Under the pieces are notes generated by a model that saw only the letters and a program-made list of their open reading frames with translations, did not search any database and was not told where the DNA came from. The position numbers and the translations under genes were made by a program. Of a stretch of DNA of 64,000 bases, positions 52,068-60,636 are shown piece after piece. Position 1 is the first letter of the stretch. Each line of letters opens with the position of its first letter. This DNA comes from Actinophytocola sp963729115 (GTDB lineage: Bacteria > Actinomycetota > Actinomycetes > Mycobacteriales > Pseudonocardiaceae), in assembly GCA_963729115.1 (NCBI GenBank), contig CAVSMR010000003.1, forward strand, positions 62,001 to 126,000. Direction: 5' to 3'.

Positions 52068-52619
52068 CTACGAGGCCGCCCGCCACTCCGGCGCCAGCAC
52101 CGACCAGACCTCCACGTCGTACCGCTCACCGTGGTGCACGTTGTACTCCCGCAGCACGCCCTCCCGGGTCATCCCCAGCCGCTGGGCAACCGCGATGCTG
52201 GCCCGGTTGGCGGCCGAGGCCAGCCACTCCACCCGGTGGATGCCGCGCTCCTCGATCGCCCAGTCGATGATCACCCGCGCGGCCCTGGTCACCAGCCCCC
52301 GGCCCACCGCCGACGGCTCGAGCCAGCACCCGGCCTCGGCGTTGCCCTGCTGGAGGTCCATCGTCCGGAACAGGACGCCGCCGACCAGCTTGCCGTCCAC
52401 CCAGATCCCGTAGATCCGCCCGGTGTCGGCCGCTGCCTTCTCCGCGTACGCCAGCAGGAACGACCGGCTCGACTCGATGTCGGCGACCGAGTCCGCCAGC
52501 CCGATGTGCCGCCCGATGAACTCGCGCCCGCGATCCATGTGGGTCAGGAACTCCTGCGCCCGCCACGGCTCCAGCGGCCGCAGCTCCGCCCCGTCCGCAC
52601 CCAGCGAGACCGAGAACAT
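52068..52619 (-). CDS. GNAT N-acetyltransferase, RimJ/RimL type
   Basis: A 183-residue protein. The acetyl-CoA-binding region (VGRGLVTRAARVIIDWAIEE) and the RimL-like segment HRVEWLASAANRASIAVAQR followed by LGMTREGVLRE are visible. The family acetylates N-terminal amines of proteins or small molecules. ATG 52619 follows GGAGGGGGCAGG. It is convergent with the PhyH gene, eight bases apart. Confidence 0.93.
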   Translation of the reverse strand: MFSVSLGADGAELRPLEPWRAQEFLTHMDRGREFIGRHIGLADSVADIESSRSFLLAYAEKAAADTGRIYGIWVDGKLVGGVLFRTMDLQQGNAEAGCWLEPSAVGRGLVTRAARVIIDWAIEERGIHRVEWLASAANRASIAVAQRLGMTREGVLREYNVHHGERYDVEVWSVLAPEWRAAS

Positions 52620-52684
52620 CCTGCCCCCTCCATGTCCGAGACACACCCATGCCGAGGATCCCGACACCGGCACCCCGCGGCAAC

Positions 52685-53833
52685 TCAGATTTCCGCCAGC
52701 GCCCGCGTGGGGGCAGGTCGGTGGGCGGGGCGGGCGGCGTACGCGATCGTCACGACTGTGAACAACAGGTAGGTGTTGCCCAGAAGCATTCGGTCGACGG
52801 TCCACGGGGCGGTGTTCGCGAACCACCAGTGCGGGGACAGCGTGAACAGCAGCAGGCCGCCGCCGGCGAGCGCACAGGTGAGCGTGTTCCGCGATCGCCA
52901 CGCGGTGACCCCCAGGCACAGCAGGATCGGCACGCACCACACCCAGTGATGCGACCAGGAGATCGGGGCGACCGGCAGCGTGCCGGCCGCGCACAGCGCC
53001 AGCGCCCACGCGGGTTGCCCGGCGGCGCAGGCCCGCCGCATCGCGATGGCGGTCGCACCGAGCAGCGCCGCCGAACCCAGCACCCACAGCACGCTGGACT
53101 CGACGCCGAGCCGGGCCAGCAGCCCCATGATCGACTGGTTCGCGGCCCGCACCGGCTCGCCGATCCGGTCGATCCGGAACATGGACTCGGTCCAGTACTT
53201 CACCGAACCCGGCCAGTCGAGCAGGAAGCCGACGCCGCTCGCGCACAGGAACGACACCCCGGTGGTCACCACCGCCTTCCGGTCACCCCGCACCAGGAAG
53301 AACAGCACGAACAACCCCGGCGTGAGCTTGATCGCCGCGGCGAGTCCCACGAGCACCCCGCGCGGCCACCGCGGCCGGCGCACCAGGCAGTCGACCGCGA
53401 CGAGCGCCATCAGCAACGCGTTGACCTGTCCGTAGTGGAACGTCGTGCGCACCGGCTCGAGCAGCAGGGCGGCGGGCAGCAGGGCGGGCAGCAGCGTGCG
53501 GGGCGCGTGCAACGACCGGAGCACGACGCCCAGCACGACGGCGACCGCGGCGATGGTCAGCCCGGCCAGCACCGCACTCGCCACCCCGAAGGGAACGACC
53601 GCGAACGGCGCCAGCAGTACCGCGGAAATCGGTGGATAGGTGAACGGCATGTTCGTGCCGTCCAATACGCCGTACAGGTCGCCGCCCCGCAACCACATGT
53701 CGGCGCCGCGCCGGTACACGTCGAGGTCGGCGCGATAGACGTCGAGGCTCCAGCTCCCGTCCCGTATCGAGGTCAGAAACCACAACGCCACCGCGACATT
53801 CAATGCGACCAACAACGGAATTCGAATCGGCAT
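52685..53833 (-). CDS. GT87-family polyprenol-phosphate mannosyltransferase-like protein
   Basis: A 382-residue protein with about ten spans. The first extracytoplasmic loop carries the family acidic motif (DVYRADLDVYRRGADMWLRG, with Asp near residue 37), and later loops have FTYPP and SWSHHWVW. GT87/GT-C enzymes of actinobacteria transfer mannose from polyprenyl-phosphate-mannose onto lipoarabinomannan or similar lipoglycans at the outer face of the membrane. It is divergent from the response regulator over 99 bases. Confidence 0.88.
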   Translation of the reverse strand: MPIRIPLLVALNVAVALWFLTSIRDGSWSLDVYRADLDVYRRGADMWLRGGDLYGVLDGTNMPFTYPPISAVLLAPFAVVPFGVASAVLAGLTIAAVAVVLGVVLRSLHAPRTLLPALLPAALLLEPVRTTFHYGQVNALLMALVAVDCLVRRPRWPRGVLVGLAAAIKLTPGLFVLFFLVRGDRKAVVTTGVSFLCASGVGFLLDWPGSVKYWTESMFRIDRIGEPVRAANQSIMGLLARLGVESSVLWVLGSAALLGATAIAMRRACAAGQPAWALALCAAGTLPVAPISWSHHWVWCVPILLCLGVTAWRSRNTLTCALAGGGLLLFTLSPHWWFANTAPWTVDRMLLGNTYLLFTVVTIAYAARPAHRPAPTRALAEI

Positions 53834-53932
53834 GGCGCAAAGATGTACCGTTCTGCCGATAGCGGACTGATAAGCGCGGTCTTTATGCAGCCCTTATTCG
53901 GCTCCTGCTAAACAATGCCGGGAGGAATCTCC

Positions 53933-54592
53933 ATGCGGATACTTGTGGCGGAGGACGAGCAACTGCTCGCCGACTCGCTTGCGGTCGGGCTGCGGCACGT
54001 CGGCTTCGCGGTCGACGTCTGCTACGACGGCGACGCGGCTGCCGAGCGGGTCGCCGTGCACGCCTACGACGTGGTGATCCTGGATCGCGACCTGCCGAAG
54101 GTGCCCGGCGACGAGGTGTGCCGGCAGGTCATCGCGCGCGGCGGGGAAACGCGGGTCCTGATATTGACGGCGGCGGCGAGCATCCGGGACCGGGTCGACG
54201 GTCTGGGACTCGGCGCCGATGACTACCTGACCAAACCGTTCGCGTTCGCCGAGCTGGTCGCCCGGGTGCACGCGCTCGGGCGACGGGCCCGTCCCGCGCT
54301 GCCCCCGGTCCTCGACCACGCCGGAGTGCGGCTGGATCCGGCGCGGCGCTGCGTGTTCCGCGACGGTCACCCACTCACGTTGTCACCCAAGGAGTTCGCG
54401 GTGCTCGAGGTGTTGATGCGAACCGCCGGCACCGTGGTCAGCCCCGAGCACCTGCTGGAGAAGGCATGGGACGAACACACGGATCCGTTCACGAACGCGG
54501 TACGAATGGCGATGATGACGTTGCGCCGGAAGCTGGGCGACCCGCCGCTGATCCACACCGTCCCCGGCACCGGGTACCGCTTCGGTTCCTGA
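53933..54592 (+). CDS. OmpR-family response regulator
   Basis: A 219-residue protein. The receiver domain has acidic residues at EDE, phospho-acceptor Asp51 (VVILDRDLP), Thr at LILTAA and Lys in LTKPF; a winged-helix DNA-binding domain follows (LTLSPKEFAVLEVLMRTAG ... VPGTGYRF). ATG 53933 follows GGAGGAATC. Its partner kinase overlaps the stop codon but is frameshifted, so signalling from this pair may be broken. Confidence 0.95.
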   Translation: MRILVAEDEQLLADSLAVGLRHVGFAVDVCYDGDAAAERVAVHAYDVVILDRDLPKVPGDEVCRQVIARGGETRVLILTAAASIRDRVDGLGLGADDYLTKPFAFAELVARVHALGRRARPALPPVLDHAGVRLDPARRCVFRDGHPLTLSPKEFAVLEVLMRTAGTVVSPEHLLEKAWDEHTDPFTNAVRMAMMTLRRKLGDPPLIHTVPGTGYRFGS

Positions 54593-55699
54593 CCGACGGG
54601 CTGTCGCTGCGCGGCCGGGTCGCGCTGGCGTGCCTGGCATCGCTCGGGGCCGGATTCGTGCTGTGCCAGGTCACGTGGCCCACGCTGACGAACCTGTGGG
54701 CGTCCTACCTCGGCCTCACGCCGATCTGCTATTTCGAGAAGGCGAGCACCCGGCGATGTCGTCCTCCTCCCTGAGCGGGAGGACTGCGTCACCTACGACG
54801 ACCTGCGCGGCCGCCTGATCGCGACCGCGGTCGTCGCGGTCGCGATCGGCCTGCTCGGCTGGCTGTCGCGGCTGCTGGCCCGGCGCGTGCTGCGGCCGCT
54901 CACGTCGATGGCCGGCACCGTGGAGCAGATGGGGCCGCAGAACCTCGGCCAGCGCGTCACCCTGCGCGGCGCGCCCGACGAGCTGTGGCGGCTCGGTGCC
55001 GCGCTGGACGACATGCTCGACCGGGTGGCCGTCGGCTTCGAGGGCCAGCGCCGGTTCGCGTCGAACGCGTCGCACGAACTGCGCACGCCCCTCGCCGTGC
55101 AGCGCACGCTCGTGGAGGTGGCGATGATGACCGGCAAGGACGACCCCGGCCTGCAGCAGCTCGCGGCCTCGCTGCTCCTGGTCAACGAGCGCAACGAGCG
55201 GCTGATCGAGGGTCTGCTCGTGCTCGCGGAAAGCGATCGCGGGCTGCCCGGCGTGGTCCCGGTGCGGCTGGACGAGATCGTCGCCGGCGTGCTCGACTCC
55301 TACGCCGAGCCGGCGGCCGAGCACCAGGTGACCCTGCGCCGCGAGCTGGTCGAGCGGACCGTGCCGGGCGACCCCGTGCTGCTGGAACGCATGGTGCGCA
55401 ACCTCGTGGACAATGCGATCAAGTACAACGAGCCCGGCGGCACGGTCGACGTCGCGGTGGCCCACGAGCCGGCGCTGCCGGCCCTGTCGGTGCACAACAC
55501 CGGTGCACGAGTGCCGGCGCAGTCGGTGCCGGCGCTGTTCGAGCCGTTCCGCCGGCTGACCGCGGAACGGGTCCACCAGCGCGACGGCGCGGGCCTGGGA
55601 CTGTCGATCGTGCGCTCGATCTGCACCACGCACGGCGGGGCCGCACTCGCGAAACCGGGCGACCACGGCGGCCTGCGAGTCGAGATCACGCTGCCGTAG
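54589..55699 (+). pseudogene. Sensor histidine kinase interrupted by a frameshift
   Basis: The N-terminal part, including the first membrane span (GRVALACLASLGAGFVLCQV) and the start of the extracytoplasmic loop, lies in frame 1 and stops at 54774. The rest continues in frame 2 from about 54750: the loop end (PEREDCVTYDDLRGR), the second span, HAMP, the HisKA motif SHELRTP (His codon 55073-55075), and the HATPase boxes NLVDNAIKYNEPGG and GAGLGLSIVRSI. The switch falls in the C-run of AGCACCCGGCG; removing one C restores a continuous kinase. No ATG/GTG/TTG start is seen; CTG 54589 overlapping the regulator stop is the best candidate. This is either a genuine null allele or a one-base sequencing error. 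Confidence 0.8.
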
Positions 55700-55747
55700 T
55701 CCACGGGTAGGCGTTTCATTGGGGGAGACCCAATGGAGGAGCTGACT

Positions 55748-56719
55748 GTGAAGCACATCAAGCTCGGGGGGCTGGACGTCTCCCGTATCGGTCTGGGTGC
55801 GATGGGCATGTCCACCGCGTACGGCGGCGCCGACCGTGACGATGCCGAGTCCGTCCGCACCATCCACCGCGCGATCGAGCTGGGTGTCGTCCTCATCGAC
55901 ACCGCTGAGGTCTACGGGCCCTACGTCAACGAGGAGCTCGTCGGCCGGGCGCTGAAGGGCCACCGGGACGAGGTGGTGCTGGCGACCAAGTTCGGCATGA
56001 TCTCCCACACCGGCCGCGCCGGGCTGGACAGCAGCCCGGCCAGTGTCCGGGCCGCGGTCGAGGGCTCGCTGCGGCGCCTGGGCACGGACCGCATCGACCT
56101 GTACTACCAGCACCGCGTCGACCCGGACACGCCGATCGAGGACACCATCGGCGTGGTGGCCGAGCTGGTGGCTGAGGGCAAGGTCGGCCATATCGGGCTG
56201 TCCGAGGCCGGGGTGGGCACGATCCGCCGCGCGCACGCCGTCCATCCGATCACTGCGCTGCAGTCGGAGTACTCGCTGTGGACCCGCGACCCCGAGGACG
56301 GGGTGCTGCCGCTGCTGCGGGAGCTGGGGATCGGGTTCGTGCCGTACTCCCCGCTCGGCCGCGGCTTCCTGACCGGCACGATCCGCTCGATCGAACAGCT
56401 CGACGACGGCGACTTCCGCCGGACCAACCCGCGGTTCAGCGCGGACAACTTCGACGGGAACCTGCGCATCGCCGACCAGGTCGCGACGATCGCCTCGCAG
56501 GTCGGCGCCACCCCGGCGCAGGTCGCGATCGCGTGGCTGCTGGCCAAGGGAGACGACATCGCCCCGATTCCCGGCACCAAGCGCGTGTCGCGCGTCGAGG
56601 AGAACGCGGGCGCGGACGGGGTCGAGCTGACCGCCGGGCAGCTCGCCTCGCTCGACGCGCTCACCCCGCCGGCCGGTGACCACCACAACGAGGCGCAACT
56701 GCGGATGATCGAACGATGA
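55748..56719 (+). CDS. Aldo/keto reductase
   Basis: A 323-residue TIM-barrel NADPH reductase. The catalytic tetrad is Asp and Tyr in DTAEVYGPYVNEELV, Lys in ATKFG and His in YYQHRVDP. The NADPH-binding C-terminus is IPGTKRVSRVEENAGA. GTG 55748 is preferred because GGAGGAG lies six bases upstream; an in-frame ATG at 55733 overlaps that site. It is probably a general aldehyde/ketone reductase of the YakC/IolS-like group. The gene lies about 50 bases after the kinase remnant and ends at a convergent hairpin. Confidence 0.93.
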   Translation: MKHIKLGGLDVSRIGLGAMGMSTAYGGADRDDAESVRTIHRAIELGVVLIDTAEVYGPYVNEELVGRALKGHRDEVVLATKFGMISHTGRAGLDSSPASVRAAVEGSLRRLGTDRIDLYYQHRVDPDTPIEDTIGVVAELVAEGKVGHIGLSEAGVGTIRRAHAVHPITALQSEYSLWTRDPEDGVLPLLRELGIGFVPYSPLGRGFLTGTIRSIEQLDDGDFRRTNPRFSADNFDGNLRIADQVATIASQVGATPAQVAIAWLLAKGDDIAPIPGTKRVSRVEENAGADGVELTAGQLASLDALTPPAGDHHNEAQLRMIER

Positions 56720-56727
56720 CTACTTCG

Positions 56728-56764
56728 CTGAATGGGGACAGGGAGTGGGCCTGCCCCCATTCAG
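56728..56764. terminator. Bidirectional terminator hairpin
   Basis: A 15-bp stem with one mismatch (CTGAATGGGGACAGG against CCTGCCCCCATTCAG) and a 7-base loop, between the convergent aldo/keto reductase and M23-like genes. Confidence 0.75.
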
Positions 56765-56776
56765 CGTCGGGACGTA

Positions 56777-57391
56777 TCAGCAGGCGTTGTTGCTCGTGAT
56801 CGCCTTCTCCTGGCCGAGTGAGACGGTGACGCCTTGCACGGTTGGGCTGGTGTCGATCGCGCCGCCGGCGGTGATCTGCTCGTAGTGCAGGTGCGGCGCG
56901 TAGTCGCCGCCGGTGCCGCCGACGGTGCCGATCTTGGTGCCCTGGCTCACGGCCATGGAACCGCCCGGGGCGCGCACCATGGTGGCGAGGTGGGCGTAGC
57001 GGGTCTTGGTGCCGTCTCCGTGCGTGACGACCACGTAGTTGCCGTAGGCCAGGATCCCGACGTCACCGTCGGCGGCCGACAGTGTGGTGGAGAACCGGGC
57101 GGTGCCGCCGGCGGTCGCGCGGACCGTCTCGCCGCCGACCGCGTCGCCGCCGTGGCTCTGCCAGTCGATCGAGCCGGACGGGCTGTGGCCGGGGGACCAG
57201 TTGTTGGCGTCGAAGGTCTTTCCGCAGTTGAACGGGCTCTTGTGGGCGGCCATGGTCCCGACGTCCGAGCCGCCGGCCGCCTGGGCCGCCGACACGCCGA
57301 AGCCGGCGAGTGCCACGGCCACCGCCGCGACCGCGGCCCGTCGCAGCCAGGTCTTCCCGAGATGCTTCGTGCCAACCGATAACGGTCTCAA
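56777..57391 (-). CDS. Secreted M23-like (LytM fold) protein with degenerate active site
   Basis: About 204 residues from TTG 57391, which has GAAAGGGG seven bases upstream; a GTG/ATG at 57415 would precede that site. A signal peptide (RRAAVAAVAVALAGFGVSAAQA) leads into an M23 beta-sandwich: DGDVGILAYGNYVVVTHGDG, TRYAHLATM, GTVGGTGGDYAPHLHYE. The HxH motif (HLH) is present, but the first zinc-ligand motif HxxxD is altered to GHSPSGSIDW, so zinc binding may be lost. Similar actinobacterial proteins are secreted, cell-wall-binding and possibly non-catalytic. Confidence 0.82.
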   Translation of the reverse strand: MRPLSVGTKHLGKTWLRRAAVAAVAVALAGFGVSAAQAAGGSDVGTMAAHKSPFNCGKTFDANNWSPGHSPSGSIDWQSHGGDAVGGETVRATAGGTARFSTTLSAADGDVGILAYGNYVVVTHGDGTKTRYAHLATMVRAPGGSMAVSQGTKIGTVGGTGGDYAPHLHYEQITAGGAIDTSPTVQGVTVSLGQEKAITSNNAC

Positions 57392-57493
57392 CGTGCTACC
57401 CCTTTCTCGCGCCAACGACGTTGATCACGGTACACGGCAAGACTTCCCGGCGGAATAAACTAGATGGTTTATTTCCGACGATGCTGCGCCGGA

Positions 57494-58150
57494 TCAGTCC
57501 TGAGTGGACGAACGGCCGGGGCCGTCAGCGAGCGGTAGCCGGACGGCTGGGGGGAGCGGCGCCGGGACGGGGTCCGCGCGGAACGACTGGAGCATCAGGG
57601 CCGCGAAGCGTCGCGACGCCGCCACTCTCGTGTGGGGGGACTCGGCGCGGATGCCGTCGTTGGCCATCAGCGCGAGGACGACGTCGTCCAGCACGAAGTC
57701 CGCTCGCAGGTCGCCCCGGGCCTTCGCGCGGCGGATGAGTTGGCGCAGCAGGCGTAGCGTGCGGTCGCGGTCCGCGGTGAAGCCGGCCGCTTCGGGCAGC
57801 CGCGAGGTGAACGCGCGGGAGAAACCCCGGTCGAGGGCGTGCAGCTCCATCAGCTTCTCGATCACCAGGCAGAACCCGTGCCACGGGTCGGCCGCGGCCA
57901 GGCCCTCCTCGACGACCGCGGAGCAGGTGGCCAGCTGCCCGGCGAAGGCCGCCGCCAGCAGCGCCTCCTTCGTCGGGAAGCGCCGGTAAACGGTCGCGAC
58001 GCCCACCTGTGCGCGCCGCGCGATCTCCCGGATCGGCACCTCGAGACCCTCCGTGGCGAAGGCCAGGCGGGCGACCGCGAGGATGCGTTCGCGGTTGTCC
58101 CGGGCGTCCGAGCGCAGCGGGTGCCTCACTTCGGCGGTCACCGTTCTCAC
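57494..58150 (-). CDS. TetR-family transcriptional regulator
   Basis: About 218 residues. The N-terminal HTH (RERILAVARLAFATEGLEVP, IREIARRAQVGVATVYRRFP) is canonical TetR, followed by an all-helical ligand-binding domain (WHGFCLVIEKLMELHALDRG). The start is uncertain among TTG 58159, GTG 58150 and GTG 58141; none has a clear ribosome site and the message may be leaderless. It is divergent from the oxidoreductase over about 40 bases, so it very likely represses that gene and itself from a shared operator. Confidence 0.92.
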   Translation of the reverse strand: MRTVTAEVRHPLRSDARDNRERILAVARLAFATEGLEVPIREIARRAQVGVATVYRRFPTKEALLAAAFAGQLATCSAVVEEGLAAADPWHGFCLVIEKLMELHALDRGFSRAFTSRLPEAAGFTADRDRTLRLLRQLIRRAKARGDLRADFVLDDVVLALMANDGIRAESPHTRVAASRRFAALMLQSFRADPVPAPLPPAVRLPLADGPGRSSTQD

Positions 58151-58191
58151 TTTAGCCAAGTGGACGGGGTGTTCCGTTACGGTCCGGCGGC

Positions 58192-59139
58192 ATGAGAGCC
58201 GTGCAGTTCACCGAATACGGGCCGCCGGATGTCGTGCACGTGGCCGAGGTCGAGGCGCCGCATGCCGGGCCGGGAGAGGTTCGCGTCGCGGTGCGGGCGA
58301 CCGGGCTCTCGCCGGGGGAGACCCATCTCCGCTCCGGGAGGCTGCGCGACGTGGTGCCCACGAAGTTCCCGTACCGGACCGGGTTCGACGCCGCGGGTGT
58401 GGTGGACGAGGTCGGGGACGGCGTCACCGGCACCGAAATCGGTGACGAGGTGTTCGGCATGACGACCATGGCCGCGCGGGGCGCCAACGCCGACCACGCG
58501 GTCCTGGCGGCCTGGGCGGCCAAGCCGGCCGGGTGGACGTGGGACGAAGCGGGCGGTGCCGCGGGCAGCGTCGAGACGGGCACCCGGGTCCTCGACCGGC
58601 TCGCGGTCGGGGCCGGGCACACCGTGCTGGTGCAGGGCGCGGCCGGTGGCGTGGGCGCGGTCGCCGTACAGCTGGCGGTTGCCCGTGGCGCCACCGTGAT
58701 CGGCACGGCCGGCGAGCACAACCACGAGTTCCTGCGTTCGCTCGGCGCGGTGCCGACGACCTACGGGCCGGGGCTGGTCGAGCGGGTTCGCGCGCTGGCG
58801 CCGGGCGGGGTGGACGGGGTGTTCGACTGCGCGGGTGGGGCGTTGCCCGAGCTGATCGCGGTCGCCGGCGACGCGGCGCGCGTGGTGACGATCGCCGACT
58901 TCGCCGCGGCGGCCCACGGGGTGCACCTGTCGCACGGCGCGCCTGGGGGTACGGCCGTGGCCCTGCGGGCCGGTGCCGACCCGCTGGCGGTGCACGGCCT
59001 CGAGATCGCGGTCGCCCTCGCCGAAGCGGGCCGGCTGCGGGTGCCGGTCGCCGCCACCTTCCCGCTCACCGAGGCCGCGGCCGCGCACGAGCTGAGCGAA
59101 CGCCGCCATGCCCGCGGGAAGATCGTGCTGGTGCCCTGA
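58192..59139 (+). CDS. NADP-dependent zinc-free alcohol dehydrogenase/quinone oxidoreductase
   Basis: A 315-residue MDR-superfamily enzyme. The GroES-like N-terminal domain (VQFTEYGPPDVVHVAEVEAP) is followed by the Rossmann domain with VQGAAGGVGAVAVQLAVARG. Zinc-ligand cysteines are missing, as in the quinone oxidoreductase subgroup. The substrate is probably a quinone or reactive enone. Controlled by the divergent TetR regulator in all likelihood. Confidence 0.92.
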   Translation: MRAVQFTEYGPPDVVHVAEVEAPHAGPGEVRVAVRATGLSPGETHLRSGRLRDVVPTKFPYRTGFDAAGVVDEVGDGVTGTEIGDEVFGMTTMAARGANADHAVLAAWAAKPAGWTWDEAGGAAGSVETGTRVLDRLAVGAGHTVLVQGAAGGVGAVAVQLAVARGATVIGTAGEHNHEFLRSLGAVPTTYGPGLVERVRALAPGGVDGVFDCAGGALPELIAVAGDAARVVTIADFAAAAHGVHLSHGAPGGTAVALRAGADPLAVHGLEIAVALAEAGRLRVPVAATFPLTEAAAAHELSERRHARGKIVLVP

Positions 59140-59160
59140 CCACTGGCACTTCCGCGCAGT

Positions 59161-59798
59161 TCAGGTGGTGGCCCGTGCCGTCAGTGCCGCGTCCAGGCGC
59201 GGATAGACGCGGCGTGCGTTGGTCTCGTAGACCTTCCGCCGGTCGGTCGTGCTGAGGGGTAGCGCGTCGATGTAGCGGCGGGTGTGGTCGAACGGGTGGC
59301 CGGTCTCCGGGTCGATGCCGCGGACGGCGCCGATCATCTCCGAGCCGAACAGGATGTTGTCGACGTCGATCACGTCGAATAGCAGGTCGATGCCGGGCTG
59401 GTGGTAGACGCAGGTGTCGAAGAAGACGTTGTGCAGCACCGAATCGCGCAGCGGGGGCGGTCGAGCATGTCGGTCAGGCCGCGGAAGCGGCCCCAGTGGT
59501 AGGGCACGGCTCCGCCGCCGTGCGGGATGACGAGTCGCAGGTCCGGGAAGTCGGCGAAGAGGTCGGCCTGCAGCAGCTGCATAAAAGCCGTGGTGTCGGC
59601 GTTGAGGTGGTGCGACCCGGTGGCGTGGAAGTTCGGGTTGGTGACCGCGGAGACGTGCACCATCGCGGGGAGGTTGCAGCCGACGAACCCCAGCTCCTCG
59701 ACGCAGCGGCGCAGCTCGCCGACGACGCCCGTGATCGGGGCGCCCGCGGACTGCGGCAGCTGGCCGACGCCGGCGAAATGGTCCGGGTAGAGGGCCAC
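59161..59798 (-). pseudogene. Truncated, frameshifted amidohydrolase (4-oxalomesaconate hydratase/LigJ-like)
   Basis: Two frames together give the C-terminal two thirds of an amidohydrolase 2 protein. From 59798 one frame reads YPDHFAGVGQLPQSAG, HATGSHHLNADTTAFMQLL, VIPHGGGAVPYHWGRF, LTDMLDRP. The other continues RDSVLHNVFFDTCVYHQPG, DNILFGSEMIGAVRGIDPET to the stop at 59161. The break is at a run of five C (minus strand, about 59455); one more C restores the frame. About 100 N-terminal residues with the HxH metal ligands are also missing, since the GntR gene starts only 69 bases upstream. It is therefore most likely a remnant even if the frameshift is a sequencing error. Confidence 0.82.
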
Positions 59799-59866
59799 GA
59801 CCGCACCACCTGGACGGTCGGATCCCTACGATGTAGCGGCCGGCGAGCGAGCAAGGTGATGTACGC

Positions 59867-60538
59867 ATGAGCGACGTGTTCGAACAGCTGCGCGCCGCCA
59901 TCCTGCGCGGCGAGTACGCGCCGCTCCAGCGTCTCATCGAGACCGAGCTGATCGAGCGGTACGGCACCTCCAGGTTCGTGCTGCGCAACGCGCTGACCCG
60001 GCTGGCGACCGAGGGCCTGATCGAACTGCAACCCAACCGCGGCGCCCGGGTCCGGGAGATCTCCGCCGAGGAGGCCATCGAGATCACCGAGATCCGCCGG
60101 GCCGTCGAGGCCCTCGTCGCCGCCCGGGCGGCAGAACGGATCACCGACGACGAGATCACCGAGCTCAGGGCCCTGGGCGTGGCGATGACCGCCGCCGTGG
60201 ACCACATGGACATGCTGGGCTACTCCGAGCTCAACGCCCAGCTGCACGGCAGCGTCCGGCGCATCGCCCGGCACGCCACCGCGACCAGGCTCATCGAGCA
60301 GCTGCACGGGCAGATGGTCCGCCACCAGTTCCGTCTGTCCCTCGTGCCGGGCCGCCCTTCGGTGTCGCTGCCCGAACACCTGGCCATCATCGACGCGGTC
60401 GCCGCACGGGACCCCGAGCGGGCCGAGCGCGCCATGCACGCGCACCTCGACAGCGTGCTGAAGATGCTGACCGCGGTCGTCGCGTCAGCCGCGCCAACCG
60501 GCCCGCCGGCATCCGATGGGCCGCGCACCGGCCGGTAA
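59867..60538 (+). CDS. GntR-family (FadR/FCD type) transcriptional regulator
   Basis: A 223-residue protein. A winged HTH (VFEQLRAAILRGEYAPLQRL, FVLRNALTRLATEGLIEL) is followed by an FCD-type all-helical effector domain with the metal-binding His positions in HGSVRRIARH and MHAHLDSV. FCD regulators respond to carboxylic acids. It is divergent from, and probably once controlled, the amidohydrolase remnant, which belongs to an aromatic-acid catabolic family. Confidence 0.92.
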   Translation: MSDVFEQLRAAILRGEYAPLQRLIETELIERYGTSRFVLRNALTRLATEGLIELQPNRGARVREISAEEAIEITEIRRAVEALVAARAAERITDDEITELRALGVAMTAAVDHMDMLGYSELNAQLHGSVRRIARHATATRLIEQLHGQMVRHQFRLSLVPGRPSVSLPEHLAIIDAVAARDPERAERAMHAHLDSVLKMLTAVVASAAPTGPPASDGPRTGR

Positions 60539-60636
60539 AAAAGCGTGGTGCTGCACGGTAGTGCTCGTGGGCCGGGATGCTGTTTACTGCGTGTTCATCG
60601 CGCGTTCACGTTCGTCCGACTGCCAGAGGAGACGCC

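Noticed and set aside
51160..52086. Minus-strand extension of the AraC regulator across the PhyH gene
   Set aside because: The extension reads as the antisense of PhyH; the cupin domain begins at ATG 51159.
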